Shown: positions 54,067 to 56,497 of the stretch, one piece after another | Layout: each line of letters opens with the position of its first letter | Position numbering within the stretch: the stretch's first letter is position 1 | DNA from: Promethearchaeota archaeon | Lineage (GTDB): Archaea > Asgardarchaeota > Lokiarchaeia > Sigynarchaeales > SOKP01 | Direction of reading: 5' to 3' | NCBI GenBank assembly: GCA_019057775.1 | Contig: JAHLWT010000019.1 | Span: 1-56,497 of the forward strand | DNA length: 56,497 nucleotides | Position numbers and translations under genes: made by a program | The notes under the pieces: model-generated | Told to the model about the DNA's origin: nothing | Database searches by the model: none | The model's input: the letters and a program-made list of their open reading frames with translations, nothing else

Positions 54067-55257
54067 ATGATTGTTAAATCCAATATTAATAAAAATTACA
54101 TCGGTCCTAAAGCATTATTTGATTCTAATTTTATACCTCCAAACTTACTTCATCGGAAAAAAGAAGAAAAATCATTATATTCAATTTTAGACGATTCAAT
54201 TTCTGATGATTTCAGTCTCAACATATTATACCAAGGAATTGATGGAATTGGAAAAAAGGTAATCATAAATAAAGTTATAAATGATCTTTTAATTCAGAAA
54301 AACGGATATAACAAAATTAGTAAAGTAATTATTGATTGTAGAGAGAAAAATCTAGAAGAATTGATGTTTTCTTTATTGACAGAGTTAAGCACTTTGCAAA
54401 CTTTGAATCTGGATTTAAATTCCCTTTTGAATTCAAAAATTTCTCATCTATGGAATATTTGTAAAGTAGTATGTAAGAAAATCAAAAATCCCTTATTTTT
54501 AATATTCAATAGCGTGGAATATCTAGAGCCTGAGATTTTTAATAAATTCTTACATTTTGGAAAGGAAACACACTTAACTCTAATTTCAACAGTAAATAAA
54601 ATCTTGAGACCTAAAACAATGGATTTATTTTCTGAATTTGATTTTAAGAAAAAATTAAATTACTTTTCTTTTCAAGAGCTTTATGATATTCTTAGACAAA
54701 GAGTAATGTTAGCATTTTCTCATGAAATAGATAAAGAATTAATTCAATATATAACAGATTTAATATGTGAACAATACGTTCCTGTTCCCGGAAAAGGAAT
54801 TGAGATTCTTCGAGATCTTTATCCTTTATTAAAAGGTAAAACAAATTTTAGAAATTTCGAGTTGTTAGAAATTTGTCAGAGCGAGTTTGATGTTTTTCAA
54901 ATTACTGATGAATTTAGCATGTTAAGTTACATTGCCGAAGAAAATTTATTAAGTATCTTATTCTTAGACAATCTCTCTAATTATTTTACTAGCAAAATTA
55001 AATATTATATTTCTTTAAGTGAATTACAAGAATTGTATGAAATATCTTGTGAAACCTTAGAGTATAAAAAAAGTATAAGTGAATTCAATAAATTAGTTAA
55101 AGCATTTATAAATATTGGAATTTTAAAACCATCTAAAAGAACAATTAGTAAAAATTCTACCTATACTAGTTATAAAAAAATAAATAATGAGTTTTTCTTT
55201 TTATTATTAAATCCTAAGCAGTTAAAGATTATAATTGACACAATCTTTAACGCGTAA
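54067..55257 (+). CDS. Orc1/Cdc6-like protein with degenerate Walker motifs
   Basis: 396 residues from ATG 54067; GGAG 6 nt upstream. The N-terminus has DSNFIPPNLLHRKKEEKSL, the conserved Orc1/Cdc6 opening, and the C-terminus ends in a winged helix (SLSELQELYEIS..., then FNKLVKAFINIGIL). But the P-loop reads GIDGIGKKV, with Lys where Thr or Ser must bind Mg, and Walker B is LIFNSVEYL in place of a DEAD/DEID-type box. ATP hydrolysis is therefore probably lost. Archaea often keep an active and an inactive Orc1/Cdc6 paralogue; this may be the inactive one. The 213-nt upstream gap holds no obvious repeated origin-recognition boxes. Confidence 0.75.
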   Translation: MIVKSNINKNYIGPKALFDSNFIPPNLLHRKKEEKSLYSILDDSISDDFSLNILYQGIDGIGKKVIINKVINDLLIQKNGYNKISKVIIDCREKNLEELMFSLLTELSTLQTLNLDLNSLLNSKISHLWNICKVVCKKIKNPLFLIFNSVEYLEPEIFNKFLHFGKETHLTLISTVNKILRPKTMDLFSEFDFKKKLNYFSFQELYDILRQRVMLAFSHEIDKELIQYITDLICEQYVPVPGKGIEILRDLYPLLKGKTNFRNFELLEICQSEFDVFQITDEFSMLSYIAEENLLSILFLDNLSNYFTSKIKYYISLSELQELYEISCETLEYKKSISEFNKLVKAFINIGILKPSKRTISKNSTYTSYKKINNEFFFLLLNPKQLKIIIDTIFNA

Positions 55258-55352
55258 TACTTTTTTTAATTGAGTATTTAGAATTTAAAATCCAGAAGAA
55301 AAATTCAATAAAAATGATTAGTAAATTTGGAAAATGTAAAACAGATTTTTTT

Positions 55353-55364
55353 GGCATTAATGCC
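55353..55364. terminator. 12-bp palindrome in the Orc-transposase gap
   Basis: GGCATTAATGCC flanked by T runs, 95 nt after the Orc-like stop. It may serve as terminator or mark an old element end. The 310-nt gap also contains AAAGC-GTCA-GCTTT (55486-55499) and the ribosome-site hairpin listed next; no gene is visible in it. Confidence 0.35.
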
Positions 55365-55522
55365 TTTTAGGTCATGCCACAATTTTTTTTTATTTTCTTA
55401 TTTTGTAAAAATGTGGATGGATATGATTTAAATCTTTGGTTCCCTTATTTTTTTGCACGGTAGTCTATCAATCTTTGTGCTGTATAAAGCGTCAGCTTTA
55501 AGGAAAACATTAAAATAAAAGG

Positions 55523-55562
55523 TCTCCCCACTATAACATAGAGAAAAAAAATTGGTGGGAGA
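55523..55562 (+). promoter_or_regulatory. Inverted repeat covering the transposase ribosome site
   Basis: TCTCCCCAC (55523-55531) is complementary, with one bulged C, to GTGGGAGA (55555-55562), which includes the transposase Shine-Dalgarno sequence GGTGGGAG 6 nt before ATG 55568. Pairing would hide the ribosome site, as known for several insertion sequences that keep transposase low. It could instead be part of an element's terminal repeat. Confidence 0.4.
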
Positions 55563-55567
55563 AAACG

Positions 55568-56497
55568 ATGAATTATCCTGGTTTAGATGAAAAAATTCGG
55601 GTAAATTTTTTTTCCGGTCCTAAGAAGCGGAATTCAAAATCAGATTCACAAAATGTATGTGTTCATCTGGGCACGCTCACATATAATGGATTTAATATCT
55701 TAGAAGATGAAAGAGTTCATAGGATTAGGTGTTCAAAATGCGAGAAACGGTATGGAAAGGATATTGAAATGAGGAATTTATTACTTTATCAACAAAAAAT
55801 TAAAATGATCCTTTACGAGCTGTTTATTTTAAAATATCCGCTCACAGGAGTGGCAATACAATGGGAACTTCCTCAAGATAAGTTAAGTAAATTTAAGAAA
55901 TCAGTTGTTTCGCAGGTATGTCAACAAAATTCGGAGGTAATTGAGCAGAAATTAAAAGCACTTCCAAGGGGCGTAATATTAGGAGATGAAACCTATATGG
56001 GCTCTTGAGGCAATTCCGATACAGAAATTATATTTATCAACAATAATTATGAAACACTTTCCACAAGACTCGCAGATGAGGGGGATCTCAAGAAATTTAT
56101 CCTTGAAGCCTTCCACAAAATCCCTGAAGCGTGTAGAAAAAAACTTAAAATCCTCATCACCGATGGAGAGCCTTCTTATAAAGCCATCGCAAAAATTTTC
56201 GGCAGTAAAGTGATACACGTTACTCAATTACATAATGAAAAGCAACGCGGAGAGGTTATCATCAGTACATATGAAAAACTCGGTCCTCACTTTTTACATT
56301 ATAAAATCGATACACATTGGAAAGCATTTTATCGCGATAAATACGAGTTAAAGTTTAAATGGGAGATCAAGTTCATTAAAGGTAAAATTCAAGCCAAACG
56401 AGGTAGGCCTCGAAGATCAGATACGTCGCAAAATAAGAACACACGATGGCGGCAAAAATTGGAGAAGTACCAATCCGATTCGTTCCAGAAAGAAGGT
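55568..56497 (+). pseudogene. Transposase with zinc ribbon, in-frame TGA, cut by window edge
   Basis: ATG 55568 opens a frame that stops at TGA 56006-56008 after 146 residues, then continues in the same frame to the right edge. N-terminus: zinc-ribbon pattern CVHLGTLTYNGF...RIRCSKCEKRYG, then helix-turn-helix. LGDETYMGS holds a first catalytic Asp. After the TGA come LKILITDGEPSYKAIA (second Asp) and a basic RGRPRRSDTSQ region. The TGA could be CGA (Arg) changed by one transition, giving MGS-R-GNSDTE. Codon use (GCC, CTC, ATC, CGC) is GC-richer than neighbours, a sign of transfer. The family is not certain; IS1/IS1595-like elements have a similar N-terminal ribbon. Inactive unless the stop is read through. 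Confidence 0.75.

Noticed and set aside
56006..56008. Selenocysteine at the transposase TGA
   Set aside because: No selenoprotein family is involved, the next residues fit a plain Arg-to-stop change, and no clear SECIS-like hairpin could be assigned.
55979..56227. Minus- and plus-strand short frames in the transposase 3' part
   Set aside because: The transposase frame continues through here with catalytic motifs; these are shadows.
1..56497. CRISPR arrays
   Set aside because: No regularly spaced direct repeats were seen, and no cas genes beyond the generic nuclease motif at 28.7-29.4 kb.

Overview
The window is AT-rich and reads as archaeal, most likely from an Asgard archaeon of the Lokiarchaeia or a related class. 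It carries archaeal information-processing genes: MCM helicase, a GINS-like protein, DNA topoisomerase VI A and B, RNase P Pop5 and Rpp30, an NFACT/Rqc2 homologue, a degenerate Orc1/Cdc6, and an intron-bearing tRNA-Arg. It also carries the small-GTPase, longin and roadblock genes that are typical of Asgard genomes: a Ras/Rab-like GTPase, a Rag/Gtr-like GTPase with a C-terminal roadblock-like domain, a longin-like protein and a stand-alone roadblock protein. Lineage is inferred from gene content; no rRNA gene is present.

Layout. 1-6.4 kb: large surface proteins on the minus strand (an Ig-like repeat protein cut by the window edge, a membrane-anchored transglutaminase-like protein) and a Pro-rich/coiled-coil/zinc-ribbon protein. 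6.5-14.6 kb: HDAC-family deacetylase, Ras-like GTPase, MCM, a membrane/HEAT-repeat giant and a GINS-like gene. 14.6-20.5 kb: minus-strand operon topoVI-B, topoVI-A, an unknown gene, pyrE. 20.7-28.2 kb: coaBC, then a MoxR/VWA/SWIM three-gene operon. 28.4-34.6 kb: tRNA-Arg(TCT) with a D-loop intron, a PD-(D/E)XK protein, and two large, translationally coupled genes I do not recognise. 34.9-39 kb: roadblock protein, a Trp-rich leader peptide followed by trpB2, a polyprenol/dolichol-kinase-like gene and pyrI. 39-45.6 kb: NFACT, GDPD, membrane proteins and an RNase P operon. 45.9-49.9 kb: VOC, ThDP enzyme, SDR and DUF2095 genes, plus a candidate C/D box RNA. 50-55.3 kb: longin-like protein, HAD, nitrilase, Rag-like GTPase and a degenerate Orc1/Cdc6. 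55.3 kb to the end: a foreign-looking transposase interrupted by an in-frame TGA.

Three results stand out. First, trpB2 is preceded by a 15-codon open frame, MSVKTSCWHWRWHWQ, with four Trp codons and overlapping competing hairpin arms. Its ATG lies 27 nt from the centre of a TATA box. This looks like a Trp-sensing attenuator in an archaeon. Second, three genes (Pop5, the roadblock protein and the small gene after topoVI-A) appear to start at ATA. In each, ATA lies 7 nt after a good Shine-Dalgarno sequence and no better ATG, GTG or TTG start is available. Pop5 and the roadblock protein become full length only with this start. Third, the conserved N termini of MCM and topoVI-B also run upstream of any usable start; here single-base indels are a good alternative explanation.
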